A stretch of DNA of 64,000 nt from Butyriboletus loyo (taxonomy: Eukaryota > Basidiomycota > Agaricomycetes > Boletales > Boletaceae): NCBI GenBank assembly GCA_038093515.1, contig JBBPSI010000112.1:1-64000 (forward strand), written 5' to 3'. Every line of letters starts with the position of its first letter. The first letter of the stretch is position 1. The notes below the pieces were generated by a model, which searched no databases, was not told the origin of the DNA, and saw only the letters and a list, made by a program, of their open reading frames with translations. The position numbers were made by a program, and so were the translations under genes. Shown here one piece after another: positions 24,343 through 35,300 of this stretch.

Positions 24343-24426
24343 GCCGGGGTAGCTCAGCTGGGAGAGCAACAGACTGAAGACGTGGTCGTTTTCTGGAGGT
24401 CCCGTGTTCAATCCACGGTCCTGGCA
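24343..24426 (+). tRNA. tRNA-Phe (GAA anticodon) with a short intron
   Basis: Folds as a tRNA: acceptor stem GCCGGGG with TCCTGGC plus discriminator A, D-arm with the A box (TAGCTCAGCTGG), anticodon GAA at 24376-24378, and T arm CCGTG/CACGG with loop TTCAATC. An intron of about 11 bases (around 24380-24390) interrupts the anticodon loop just after position 37, the standard site. Without it, 73 bases remain. The anticodon stem pairs at four of five positions; the outermost pair is A.G. No CCA is encoded, as expected in eukaryotes. Confidence 0.93.
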
Positions 24427-24430
24427 TTCA

Positions 24431-24436
24431 TTTTTT
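24431..24436 (+). terminator. RNA polymerase III T-run terminator
   Basis: Six consecutive T residues start five bases after the 3' end of the tRNA, the standard termination signal for polymerase III. Confidence 0.85.
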
Positions 24437-24779
24437 GTGTCTGGCCTTAGCATCTCAAGGTGGCACTGGAGACTCGCCCATCATACACATACTTTGTCGC
24501 CTCGAAGGCAGATCGTCGAAGGTGGTACTCTTACCATACTAGTGGGGTATGTCCTTGGCTCTCCACGAGATGGAAGCTCGCCTGCTTCAATGCTGGCTTC
24601 GGGTAAGTGGATTGGGATCACATCGGGGGACCAACAAACTGACCCAGCGTGGGCTTCGTGAAGTTCTGTAGAAGCAGTGGGGTCTGACACCTCACGTGAC
24701 AAACGCGTCGGTCCTATTTCAATGCGGTTCGGTTGTGTCCCCATACCTCCAGGTAGTCCCGAATATCGTCCCGATAAAC
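24437..24779. promoter_or_regulatory. Upstream region of DMC1 with TCACGTGA and ACGCGT sites
   Basis: 343 bases between the tRNA terminator and the DMC1 start. At 24692-24699 lies the palindrome TCACGTGA, an E-box-type bHLH site, and four bases later, at 24703-24708, the sequence ACGCGT, which is the MluI cell-cycle box bound by MBF-type factors in yeasts. Both lie about 75-90 bases before the start codon. ACGCGT also occurs at several unrelated places in this window, so chance is a real possibility. Confidence 0.4.
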
Positions 24780-26763
24780 ATGGCACCACGTCGTTCCACT
24801 GTGCCCGAGGAGAGCGTGCCCCCGCCCAGCCGCCCGCCGAGTCCTCCAACGATGGACGACATCGAGGAGGTAAGCTATCAAAGTCCCAACTACATCGCCA
24901 TTGACCTCACTTTTCCAGACGCCTTTCTTCGACAGCGTAGACGAGCTCCAACAACAGGTATGATTATGCCCCCCTAACCTCTCGCAACTCTAACCTCGCC
25001 AGGGCATAAACGTGCAAGATATTCTCAAACTCAAGGTAAATGCTCTTTTCGTTCTTCCTATCGTATCTCACGAGTTCACAGAGCGCGGCAATTCATACTG
25101 TGTCTGGGGTTGTGATGACAACACGCCGACAGCTCCTCAAGATCAAGGTCAGCATCTTCGAGACTCTGCAAGAGTTGCATGTTCATTGTTGTCACGTTGT
25201 AGGGCATGTCGGAGGCGAAAGTCGAAAAAATCAAGGTAACAGGGTATATGCGTTCCAGAACACTCGACTTTATTTTTCCTCTCAATAGGAAGCCGCGCAT
25301 AAAATTGCGGTAATCGGCTTGTCTCGAATGTGATCCGGGGACTCATTCACGTACAGGGCTCTTCGTTCGCGACAGGGGTTGAAGTTCAAGATCGTCGGAA
25401 GCGCGTTCTCGTGATCAGTACGGGTAGTAAATCTGTAGATGCTATTCTCGGCGGTAAGAAGCTTCTTCTCGCTCGAAAAAAAAGAGGAATCCAAGCCCTC
25501 AAACAGGCGGTATCATGTCTCAGTCGATATCAGAAGGTAAGTATCTCGATGGTGTTGATTCCAATGAAATCTTACTCGGGAAAGTATATGGCGAGTTTCG
25601 CACGGGAAAGACACAGATGGCGCACACAATGTGCGTGGTAGCCCAGCTCCCCCCTGAACTAGGAGGCGCTTCAGGAAAGGTGTGTCGCTTGTGTTCAAAA
25701 CAACATCCTTCACCTGCGGTTCATTCGACTAGGTAGCATACATTGACACTGAAGGCATGTGAGCATAATCCATCCTACTGCGTCAAGTTCATAGCACTCC
25801 AAGGTACCTTTCGTCCCGATCGCATTCGGTCGATTGCGGATCGCTTCGGCGTAGATGGAACCATGGCGTTGGAGAATATTCTCTATGGTGCGGAGGAACA
25901 CCTTCTGGCACTTGACTGCTGCTCATGATTCACTTGAAGCCCGAGCATTCAATAGTGAACACCAGGTAATAGTCCCCCAGTTGGCCTTCTCAGAGTGCTC
26001 ACACTGAATCTGCAGATGGAACTGATAAATGAGTGCTCGCTTCGTTTCGCTGAGGACAAAGACTTCCGACTCTTAGTACGTCAGCGTCTCGGGTGTGGCA
26101 TTGACATCTGACTTTTGATAGATTATCGACTCTATTATGGCTCTCTTTAGGGTCGACTTCTCCGGAAGAGGGGAGTTGAGTGAAAGGCAACAGAAGGTGC
26201 GCTTACATACACAAATACACCACGCCCCAAAACATGCTAATACATGATCACTGTAGCTTGCTCAGGTAATATTCGTGTGCGCTGAAGAACCGAGGATCAC
26301 CGCAATCACTCTTGCAGATGCTCTCCAAGCTCACAAAGTTAGCCGAAGAATACAACGTTTGTAATCTGATCCGTTTTGCATCTATTTTTTGACTATCCCT
26401 CGGATAGCTCGCGGTGCTTGTTACAAATCAAGTCCAATGTACTGCCTTGAGTCACCACTCTCTTCAAATCTGTTGTTATCTAATAACCTCCAGCCGACCC
26501 CGGAGCAACCATGACTTTCGTCGCTGGTGGTGCTCTAAAGCCAATCGGAGGGCACATTCTCTCACATTCTTCTGCGACTCGTATGTTCCTACGGAAGGGT
26601 ATGCAAACTATTGAGGATGAGGAAGCAGGACGAAACTCATGTGCTGTGTTTTCGATATATAGGTCGCGCGGAAGAGCGCGTAGCTAAACTGGTTGATAGC
26701 CCTGATCGCCCTGAAAGCGAGGCCTCCTATAAGCTCGATGAAGGTGGCTGGACCGATGTTTGA
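24780..26763 (+). CDS. DMC1: Meiotic recombinase Dmc1
   Basis: A many-exon gene encoding an intact RecA/Rad51-family recombinase. Features in order: disordered N terminus ([20 protein letters not shown]), helix-hairpin-helix region ending in [33 protein letters not shown], Walker [10 protein letters not shown] (about 25,593-25,618), the Dmc1-typical [13 protein letters not shown], Walker [15 protein letters not shown], loop L2 with [14 protein letters not shown], and the C terminus [11 protein letters not shown]. It forms filaments on single-stranded DNA and carries out homolog strand exchange in meiosis. Loss of 'LAQ' between ERQQK and MLSKL is avoided only by a 9-base microexon at 26257-26265. 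No disabling change was found, so the species probably keeps meiosis. Flanking exons at 26,160-26,420 are small and separated by 50-75 base introns. Confidence 0.95.
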
Positions 26764-27499
26764 AATTTTTACCTTTCCGCGAGCGGCCGCACCTCGTTTC
26801 TTAACACTAACTGCTGTCTTTGTCTTTAATGCATATACTAGATCTTGACCGTCATGACAAGGTATTTCCATATCTGCTGCATGAATCGGTCCGGGATTCG
26901 TTTTCTTGATCCTGAAATACATCAATACACATGTTCTCAGCTATCCAGTCCAGTCGTCTTGAAGCCTAACACGCCCTAGTGTACGTCTTTGTTATAAATG
27001 CCACTCAAACTCAGCTTCGGTCTGGAGACCAGAAACCTGTGCAAAGCATTTAGGCGATTTATGTTGTCGTTGGCATTGGCCCTGGTGATCTACCCCGGTG
27101 CTCTTCCTTTCGGCGAATACCGGATCAGGTAATCACGCGAGTTCCCTGCTATGTACACAAAAGTGTACGCTGTCATCAAAACTGACTCTTATCACGACCA
27201 GGGACCCTATGGAGAGTTACGCTTTCCACCTTTACCCCTTAAAAAGGCGCTATCTTGAAATAACGCATTAATCGAAGCCAGCTACTTTGGATCTGCAGGT
27301 GTAAAGCTGAACATGAGGCACTCATGGCTGAATATTGACATCAGGTGCATCGTCTAACTGCCCACAGGAAACAACTTCGTGTTCACCAGACAGACCTCCG
27401 GTCTGATCCAAATGAGCGGTAGCACGTGGTACACGGACGCCAAAGAGGCACATTCGTTCCGTCTTCTCGTCATGCATCACATATAAAGTGACCCGGACA
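26764..27499. other. Gene-free stretch upstream of the RNase T2 pseudogene
   Basis: About 0.7 kb between the DMC1 stop and the RNase T2 remnant. A TATA-like atataaa is at 27481-27487, just upstream of the remnant, and may be its former promoter. Short frames here show no domains. Confidence 0.4.
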
Positions 27500-28680
27500 A
27501 TGGATGGTCTGCAAATCCATCTTTCCACGTTAACCTGCTGATCGTCACGAGCACGTTGTTATTCGCCAGCATAGTTCACGCAACTTGCACTTTGCCACAC
27601 CTCTACCCTAACATCGAAGCATGCGTTGACTTGCCGTTGCAATATTCCTGCAAAAATACCATCGTACTCACTCATTCATGCTGTAACGTCGCGAAAGGCG
27701 GCCTCGTGTCACAAACCCGGTATTGGGGTACTTATACCGGTTTGGAGAGATTTGGACAGCTGCTGCCTCAAGGAAGCTGGGGCATCCACGGCCTACGGCC
27801 GGACAACCATGATGTGGAGCAAGTATCTCGTATATAATTCTTGCTTTTACTGACTTCATGTGGAAGTTTCTATGACCAATACTACAATCTAACGAGGCAA
27901 TACGATCCTAATCCGTCCCCAGCAACCCTTCCTGATGGTGCCGTTGTCCCTTTATACAAGGGTCCTAGCGTTAGGACGTTCATCGAAGAATTTGGGCCAT
28001 TCGACTAGTTGAGGTACAGTGGGTTCAATACGTGGAGTAGTCAGCGATTGATTGCTCACATTCCTAACAGTGGTCACTTTCTGGATCAACCAAGGCGCAC
28101 CAAACGACGAGTTATGGCCACATGAGGTCCGTGATTTCCAGAACAAACTGTATAAGGATTCAACCAACGAAGGTGGTAGTTCTCGAAGCATGCAACGTGC
28201 ACCTCGACGTTTGATGTTGCTTGCTATTCGCCTGCTTACAAGGAACACCAAGAAGTGGTCAACTTTTTCGAGACTGTCACGAAGGTGTTCCAGATGTACC
28301 CAACTTATAACATGCTAGCTGCGTACGTGCCCCTCCGCGAGACTCACATTCTACTAACTGGTTTTCAGAGTTGGTATTCTCCCCTCTAACAAAACAACGT
28401 ACACGCTGATCACCGATGATCTGTATTCGCAGACTGGTGCAATCCCTTATCTTGGATGCAAAAATAACGGGACTCCTCTTGACGAGCTTTGGTACTTCCA
28501 CCACGTCTTGAGCACGGTGAGTACTCTTCTAGCGGTGCCTGAACCGACTCGGCGTTTTTACCGCAAGAACAATACGGGCACTTCAAGACGGTCAACTCGA
28601 CCATTCCATCGACCTGCAACGAGAATGGCATCTGGTACTATGAGCGAACGCCTGGATCAGAGGGTCGAGTTACCTATTAA
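27500..28680 (+). pseudogene. Decayed secreted ribonuclease T2
   Basis: Spliced segments match RNase T2 along the whole length: a signal-peptide-like hydrophobic leader, GGLVSQTRYWGTYTGLERFG, active-site region I, a TLPDGAVVPLYKGPSV segment, TFWINQGAPNDELW, active-site region II with KHATC (about 28,196-28,210), and GAIPYLGCKNNGTPLDELWY near the end. Defects: an in-frame TAG at 28006-28008 where the family has a Leu codon; HGLWP in region I reads HGLRP (codon 27796-27798); and the Cys after the PDN of region I is His. No acceptable splice acceptor is seen just after region I, and the ATGs at 27500 and 27504 are out of frame with the leader. The catalytic His of both regions and the Glu of HEFSKH remain. 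Recent inactivation is likely; sequencing error cannot explain all changes. Confidence 0.8.
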
Positions 28681-28874
28681 TAAGTGCAGTGTGTATAAAA
28701 AAAGCCTGTGATTGAGTGATCCGCGCGTAATAAATGGAGGTCATGTGACTGACACGTCGCGACACGGTGAACAAACATGTAAAAACAATTTTATTGGTCT
28801 GTCTATGCGGAACGTCATGATATTTCTAATGTGGGAGGCGACTTTCATTTTTACCACCATCTGTGACTTCGGAC

Positions 28875-30560
28875 ATGACTGTTCGACTTGATCTCGACGC
28901 GCCTGTGGTAGAATCAAGCACTCGGAGGGCCCTCCTAGATATTTCGCTTGCAGTGGCCAAGTGCAAGAAAATCGTGGTAGTCACTGGGGCTGGCATCTCG
29001 TGTTCATGCGGGATACCTGTGAGTCATTATCTGGCGTTGTTCCAGTCTCTACAATAACTGACATATCTTCAGGATTTCCGCTCATCAGACGGATTATATG
29101 CGCTTGTTAAGCAGCAACACCCCGACGTCGTACTTAAGGGTCGGGACCTCTTCGACGCGTCACTGTTTCGTGACAAAACATCAACGGCTGTATTCTATAC
29201 CTTCATTTCCCAGCTCAAGCACCGCATCGATTCTGCCACACCTACACCTACTCATCGCTTCATCAAAACCCTCGATATCAAACAGAAGCTGCTGCGTTCC
29301 TACACGCAAAACATCGATGGCTTTGAAGAAAAGGTCGGACTCCGTGGTAGCTCAAGCCAAGAAAATGCGTCCAGAAAAGGAAAATCAAGACTGAAGGCCG
29401 CAGACGTACGCAATGTCCAATTACATGGAGATATTCACCGTGTCCGGTGTACCCTCTGTTCCGTTGATCTGCCCTGCACAGAGGGTTATCTGGGCATGTT
29501 CAACCAAGGGATGGCTCCGGATTGTCCAGAGTGCAAGTTACGTTGTGAGTACTCGGCCATTGCGTCGTTTGGAAAACACCAACTGTTATGTTTTCCTAGC
29601 GGAAGCACGCTTGGCCAGGTCGGCTCGACCTCTCAAAGTCGGCAGTCTGCGCCCGGCTATCGTGTTATATGATGAAGTACATCCACTCGGGGACGATATT
29701 GGGTTGATTCAGACCCAGGACATTGTACGGAAACCTGATATGCTAATCATCATGGGCACTTCCCTGAAGGTTCATGGACTTAAGAAACTCGTGAAGGATT
29801 TCGCGAAAGCCGTTCACGCCTCGAAAATATCCACCACAGGCACTCCAAGATCAGCCAAGAACTGGCAGGGCAAGGTTGTCTTCGTGAACAAGACTCCACC
29901 GGGAAGCGAGTGGGAGGATGTGATCGATTATCATGTTTCCGGGGAAACCGATTGTTGGGTAGAAAGGGTTCTCGAAGATTGGAAAAAGATGCGGCCATCA
30001 GATTGGGAGATTCAACAGACGCTTGACGTTGACGGTGTGTTCAAGGTTGTGAAGGAGTCAGCGTCTGTGGTCACGCAGAAAAAATGTACGTTCCCGATTC
30101 CCACCTTGATATACTTTATTCACGATGTGTTACAGCCGCATGCAGGCGAAAATCATTCGCAGAAAATGCTCACCGAAAAAACGAGATCAAGTGTTCACTT
30201 ACCCCTCCATTCAAACCACCATCAAGTGCACCATCGTCACCTGTCAAACGACGGCAATCGGGTTGCCACTATTCTGATGTTGAGTCAAGTCCACGGAAAA
30301 GAAGAGGCGTGTCCAAGGTTGTTAGTTGCTTGGAAAGGCAGGAGATGACAGAAAGACGCCTTCTGTTTCTGGATACGACGAATTCCGCTTCGCAGATCGA
30401 CAGTCCGAATGCAGTTGAACCACCCTTGAGGACGTCCGGCCATCACCGTCACCCAAGGAACCAGACATTGTCGAAAGAGTTACCTGTCAAGATATCCAGG
30501 ACGAGGGGTGTCACACGACCAGGCGGGGAAGTGTGGGTAGAGATCAGGAAAACAACGTAA
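28875..30560 (+). CDS. NAD-dependent histone deacetylase, sirtuin of the Hst3/Hst4 type
   Basis: Starts MTVRLDLDAPVVESSTRRAL at 28875. Exon 1 ends at the Rossmann motif VVTGAGISCSCGIP and continues in exon 2 with DFRSSDGLY, followed by YTQNIDGFE with the catalytic region, the LHGDIHRVRCTLC zinc half-site and the second half-site CPEC. Exon 3 carries RPAIVLYDEVHPLGDDIG, then MLIIMGTSLKVHGLKKLVKD and VVFVNKTPP. The single DE-VHP pattern and VHGLKKLVKDF match yeast Hst3/Hst4, which deacetylate histone H3 Lys56 and guard genome stability. A last intron (near 30,085) leads to a 150-residue basic, Ser/Pro-rich tail with a likely nuclear signal (SPRKRRGVSK). All core residues are present. Confidence 0.9.
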
Positions 30561-30758
30561 ATAAAGGCATCCTAGGACTGGACATTTGCATTGTATACCA
30601 AGTACATCGTTTAATGTGTCATTCGAAACAGTTGACGCTGCATTCAAGCTCGCTTTCCAGAAACATGAAGATGGAATACCTTGAAGACTGAATAAAATAG
30701 CTACAAGACGACAAGACAACATTTCCACAACCTCGTACCCCGGCGGTGGACACCCCAC

Positions 30759-31440
30759 TCACTCACTAATCAACTCGGATACACTCCAATCCTCAAAGGA
30801 ACCATCTGGTAGATATCGTCGAATGATCAAGGGAATTTTTCGTTGCGAGAGCTCCTTGATGGCAATCTGCAAGGCGTCTGTCTCACCATCCAAGGGAACG
30901 AGAACGGGGGCGTTCATGCTTTCCGGAACGCAGTCGGTGAGCCAGATGAAGGGAGGGACCATGAGACATACCTGATTTGCAATGCCCGAGTTCCCAGTAT
31001 TCGTGCTCGCTCGTACTTTGTCAGGTAAGGGGTGGTCACTCTGACTTTATTTGGTTGTCTTTCGCCTTGCAAGCCAGAGGCAGCAGGCTGCTGAGGTAAC
31101 TGCTCCTCTCCGTTCGCCATTTCTTGGTCATGGTCCGCACCATTAACACCATTGGGATGAGAGACCTCGCCATTGGCGTCTTCACCCTGCCCCTCGGCCT
31201 GTTCACCCTCTGGTAGCTCGTTCGCTAGGAGATCATAACTATCATCCTGGCTGCGTTGTGAGTGCGATGACTATTCTCAAGTACGATTACACGCACGAAA
31301 GCACCCTCGTTAAAACTGGGCGACGAGTCAGCGATGCGGCTCTCGAGTGGGTGAAAGAAGGGTACGGACCTCGGACCGCCATAGTCGTAATCATCTCCTC
31401 CTCCTCCTCCGCCGCCGCCGCCGTAGCCGTCGTCGGACAT
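30759..31440 (-). CDS. RPB6: RNA polymerases I, II and III common subunit Rpb6 (ABC23)
   Basis: Starts [10 protein letters not shown] at 31440. Three exons; the last two give the invariant core: [20 protein letters not shown], then [40 protein letters not shown] and the end [14 protein letters not shown]. These are shared by Rpb6 from yeast to human. The intron between the last two exons is about 53 bases, with a clear gtatgt donor. The N terminus is unusual: nine consecutive Gly residues followed by an acidic Asp/Tyr stretch, then a hydrophilic linker of about 65 residues. Rpb6 stabilises the clamp of all three nuclear polymerases. The core is highly conserved, so the identification is secure. 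Confidence 0.95.
31395..31423. repeat. Trinucleotide repeat in the first RPB6 exon
   Basis: On the plus strand about five CTC units followed by four GCC units. On the coding strand these read as GGC and GGA codons and make the poly-Gly tract near the N terminus of Rpb6. Confidence 0.8.
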
Positions 31441-32314
31441 GCTATACGTATACCAGAACTTTGCAGCGAGAGAGTGACTTTGCAAAGGAAGGCGTTGACT
31501 GTTACGTAATCTGCACCACCCTTCTTCGATGCGTTGCAAAGTGTCGACCCTGCCACTGGCGGAGAGACGAGTTCTTCCATTCGCTTCGGGTGGTCTTGAC
31601 CTGACTATCATCGGGTCGACAGCGAACTATCATCGAATCAGGTCGATCATTCATTTACTCGTTCCATACTTTTTAGTGCCCCATGTCATACATCCATTCT
31701 GTGTTATTCGTGCTTCCTCACCTCCAAGTTCAGCCCCAATCCCCTCCTGCGGCCGTCTATCAGTCACACCGCCATCGCACGGCTTCTTCGCTGATCAAAG
31801 AGCGCTCAACCCAAAACTAGTATGTTAAGAAGTATGGTTGTCTTATTAGCCTCTTCTTCGAGAACGATGATCTGATTGTTCCTTTAAACCGTTTTCCCGA
31901 CGTTGCGATGTTTATTTGAGCAAACTTGGGGGCTGGGATTCGATATCGGCCAACCCGTCCCGCTGTCCAGCCCGTAAGTAGCTAAACGGTAACCTTTGCC
32001 AGGTCTTCGGATACTGCCACTGGTGGTGGCTTTCGTCTCCAACCTTTCCCCGTTGTTTTCGCTCGGGTCGTATGATGCAAGAGAGAAGAGCACAGAAATA
32101 TATAGAGTGACTGGCAGCCATGCGCATGGCACCTTTCGCGGAAGACAGACTGCTAAAATGGCATGCCGAAGAAGGTTTCCGACATATTGCTGCAGGTGTC
32201 CGTTCTCGGAATGCCAACTTGACCAATCACCACACTGGTCCCCTCCTCGTTCGCAACTTCATCCAGGGTTGCGATACATTCCTACCTACACCTCCTTCGT
32301 CTCGATAGCGTACC
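31441..32314. promoter_or_regulatory. Divergent region between RPB6 and the RRM gene
   Basis: 0.87 kb between two divergent genes. Open frames of 60-120 codons on both strands lack domains. One at 32120-32308, in front of the RRM gene, ends in a stop before its start codon and is probably 5' UTR. No repeat or RNA gene was seen. Confidence 0.35.
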
Positions 32315-35300
32315 ATGCCTCAACAACGACTGGGCCGATCATGGGGCACTCGCTTTGACTCCCTCACTTCATCCGACTCTCTTTCCTCCAACCCTGAAAG
32401 TGTGGTTGCGGGCTTGCACCGCCTGTCTTCCCCGCCGCGCAGCGTTTCAGCTGATGACGGCAATCATGTTCAAGATACTCGTGACAGGATCCTTCAGGAC
32501 GCGAGCATCTTCATCGGAAGGTATGTAATAACCCCTTGCTCTATCCTTGGCTGATGACAGCCCCGTCAGCCTGCCCTCCCACATCGATCACCTCGAACTG
32601 ACGAGCATGTTGTCTCAACATCTTTGTGAGCATCCTGAAGTCAAAGGCATCAAAGTTGTTCGTGATTCCAAGGGCGGAACCTGTGCATTCATCCAGTGTC
32701 AGGTCTGTCGTTCTTCTCGACGCGACTAACTCGTTGTCTTCTAACCCGCTGCCAATTGAGGATTCTGAGGCAGCCTCCATACTCCTCAATAATCTTCATG
32801 TCGCTGTACCGCAGCCGTTCATGGGTCGATATCTTCGATACGAACCCGCCCGCGCATTTAGGACTCTACTCATCTCTTACCGGTGAGAAATTTCCCTCCC
32901 ACAGTATACCTTCGGATATATGCACGAACAACAGCGCATACATGCATGTCGTGGTTTCAAGTCAGTCTGACTTATATCGTAGGAGCCCCAGACAATATAT
33001 TCGACAGCGGGATGTTTCCAGGAAAGCGAATTTTCTGTCTACCGATGACCCTCGGTTCATTGAGCTCCAGTTACCGAGTGCTATGAAAATTATCAGGACA
33101 CCCGGAACCAAGTCAGAGTTTATTTTCGCGTTGTTTGCAATATCTAATCAAATACAGGCAGCTTACTATCCTGTACAATTCAGAGGCCTTGGATACTGGA
33201 GGGGCTGACCCTGGTTTATTACTCGTGCCTCTTCTTTACGACGCTGAGGTAACGTTAGACCTTTCAAGGGGTCGTCCAACTCATTTTTTGGATGCAGTCT
33301 CTGTTGCGGATTATATCTGCATTCGGGGTTGTCGATTACTTTGGGCCTTACGCGCACGGAAACGAGAATGGTCAAGTATCAGCTAATTTTCCGCCCCCTC
33401 ACGATGGCCCCCGCTCGCCTGGTATGGATCCCGGCTGCTGGAAAGTGAAATGGGCGCATCGAGACGACTGCGTCAGCGCCCTAGTGGTATGTTAACCAAC
33501 ACCTGTTATATCGGTGAATTCTGATTCCATTCGCCTCCACGATCAAAGACACTTCGCAGAATTCCTCATTTGACTGTTACGTGGGCTCATCAGACGAATG
33601 TGGCTCCTCGCGAACAGGGGCCGTATAATAATCCGCGTGCGTTTCCAGCTGATCAATCCTTCCATGCTTGGCGTAATCGTGGGGTGGGCCCTGGTCCGCG
33701 CTCAGCTCCAAGTTTTTTGCCAGTCAGCCACACTTTTCCTACCCTTCGCGCTACCGAGGATCCTCCAGTCGTTGGACATCCGTCTGATGTTCAGGTTGTT
33801 GACCCGAGCCCCGGATGCAATGTCTGGAAACAGGAAGCTTCGACTGTGCCAATTAACAGAAACATGCTTCCTTCTCGATCATCTCGGCCAAGAGCACTTT
33901 CATTAACGCACGACCGACCTCAGCCGGCGGTGTCACTCCCCTCGCGAGAATCTACTGGGCAACTGTCCTTCACGAAATGGGAGTCGACTAATCGCGCTCG
34001 GTGGGCAGACCATGTCGAGTCGATGGAATTCAAATGCGGCTCAAGGTTAGCAAGTCCCTTTCATTTCAGGGCGTTGGTAACACCCCTTTGTGCAGTATGG
34101 CTGGGCCCAATCTCATGTCTTCGCCATACCTCGGCCATCACATCGCGTCCCCTGACAGCGGCTGCCATACTTCGCGAGTGGGTGATAGGCAAGAAATTGG
34201 TGCAGGCATTCACCACACACCTGACTTTGGGACATCTCCTATCACTCCAAGAACCCCTGGATCGCTCATGCTTCGCACACCTACTACTGCCAGCTATATG
34301 GGAGATTTCCAAAGCATGTCTTTCATGTCATTCAGGGATTATGACAGTCAAGGTTCACTCCCGCAACTCTCGCAAGATAAACGGGATGACCATATTGTCG
34401 ATCCTACGACCATTTTTGTCGGTGGTCTGGAAATGTTTGGACCAAATGCTTGGGATGAATGCAAAGTCCGGGCATTGTTCTCAAAATACGGGGGAATTGA
34501 GACGGTGAAAGTTATTCGACCAAGTATAGTTTTCGTTCGTCACCGTATCCTTGATTAATATTTTCCTTAGGTAATAAACGCTCTGCGTTCGCGTTTGTCA
34601 AGTTTAATAATACAGAGGCTCCCGCGAGAGCCGTAAAGGCAGAGGTGGGTCTGTTTCCACTTGGCTATTCTTATTTGAACTCAATCTCCCAGCACAATCG
34701 GATGCTCGACGGCCGTTTGATCCGTGTGCAACTTCGAGATTGGAATCCGGCTTATCGTCCTTTTTGGCGACCAGGACCTAACTATGAGTCGGATTCGCAA
34801 CCACTTGGTTTAAGCGATGACCTTGGTGTCGATCCAAAGCTGCCTAAACCCGGTGTCGTTAATACTGCCACTCGCATGGCAGATCTGCAACTCACAGACT
34901 CGCCGACTCAACCTGTTCCACCATCCACTGGTGAAGTCTGCGATCTGAATGAAGTGCAGGACGAGACTGGGAATCCACTACCTGAGACTTCCTCTGCTGA
35001 TGGCCTAGAGTGTGGTTCAACCCAAGAAGTCCTTGGGACGGAAAAGTCGCCGAATATCAAACAGGGTAAGCCTGCTCTACCAGATACGACGCTTTCATCT
35101 TCCCAGACGTCTGTGGTACCAGCCCCAGCCTTGCCGGGGACGTATTCAGCACCCACCATCCAGTACTATCAGGGATGGATCCCAAATTACGCCCCACAGT
35201 TTCCGTACCAGATGCCTCTTATAGGACAACATTTCCCTGGCTATTCCTTCCCTCCACCCGTAGCTCCGTCCCCTCCTCAGAGTGGCGGGTCAGATGGCGG

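Noticed and set aside
24780..31440. Whether DMC1, RNase T2 remnant, sirtuin and RPB6 form a functional cluster
   Set aside because: Different roles, both strands and separate promoters; no sign of shared control beyond proximity.
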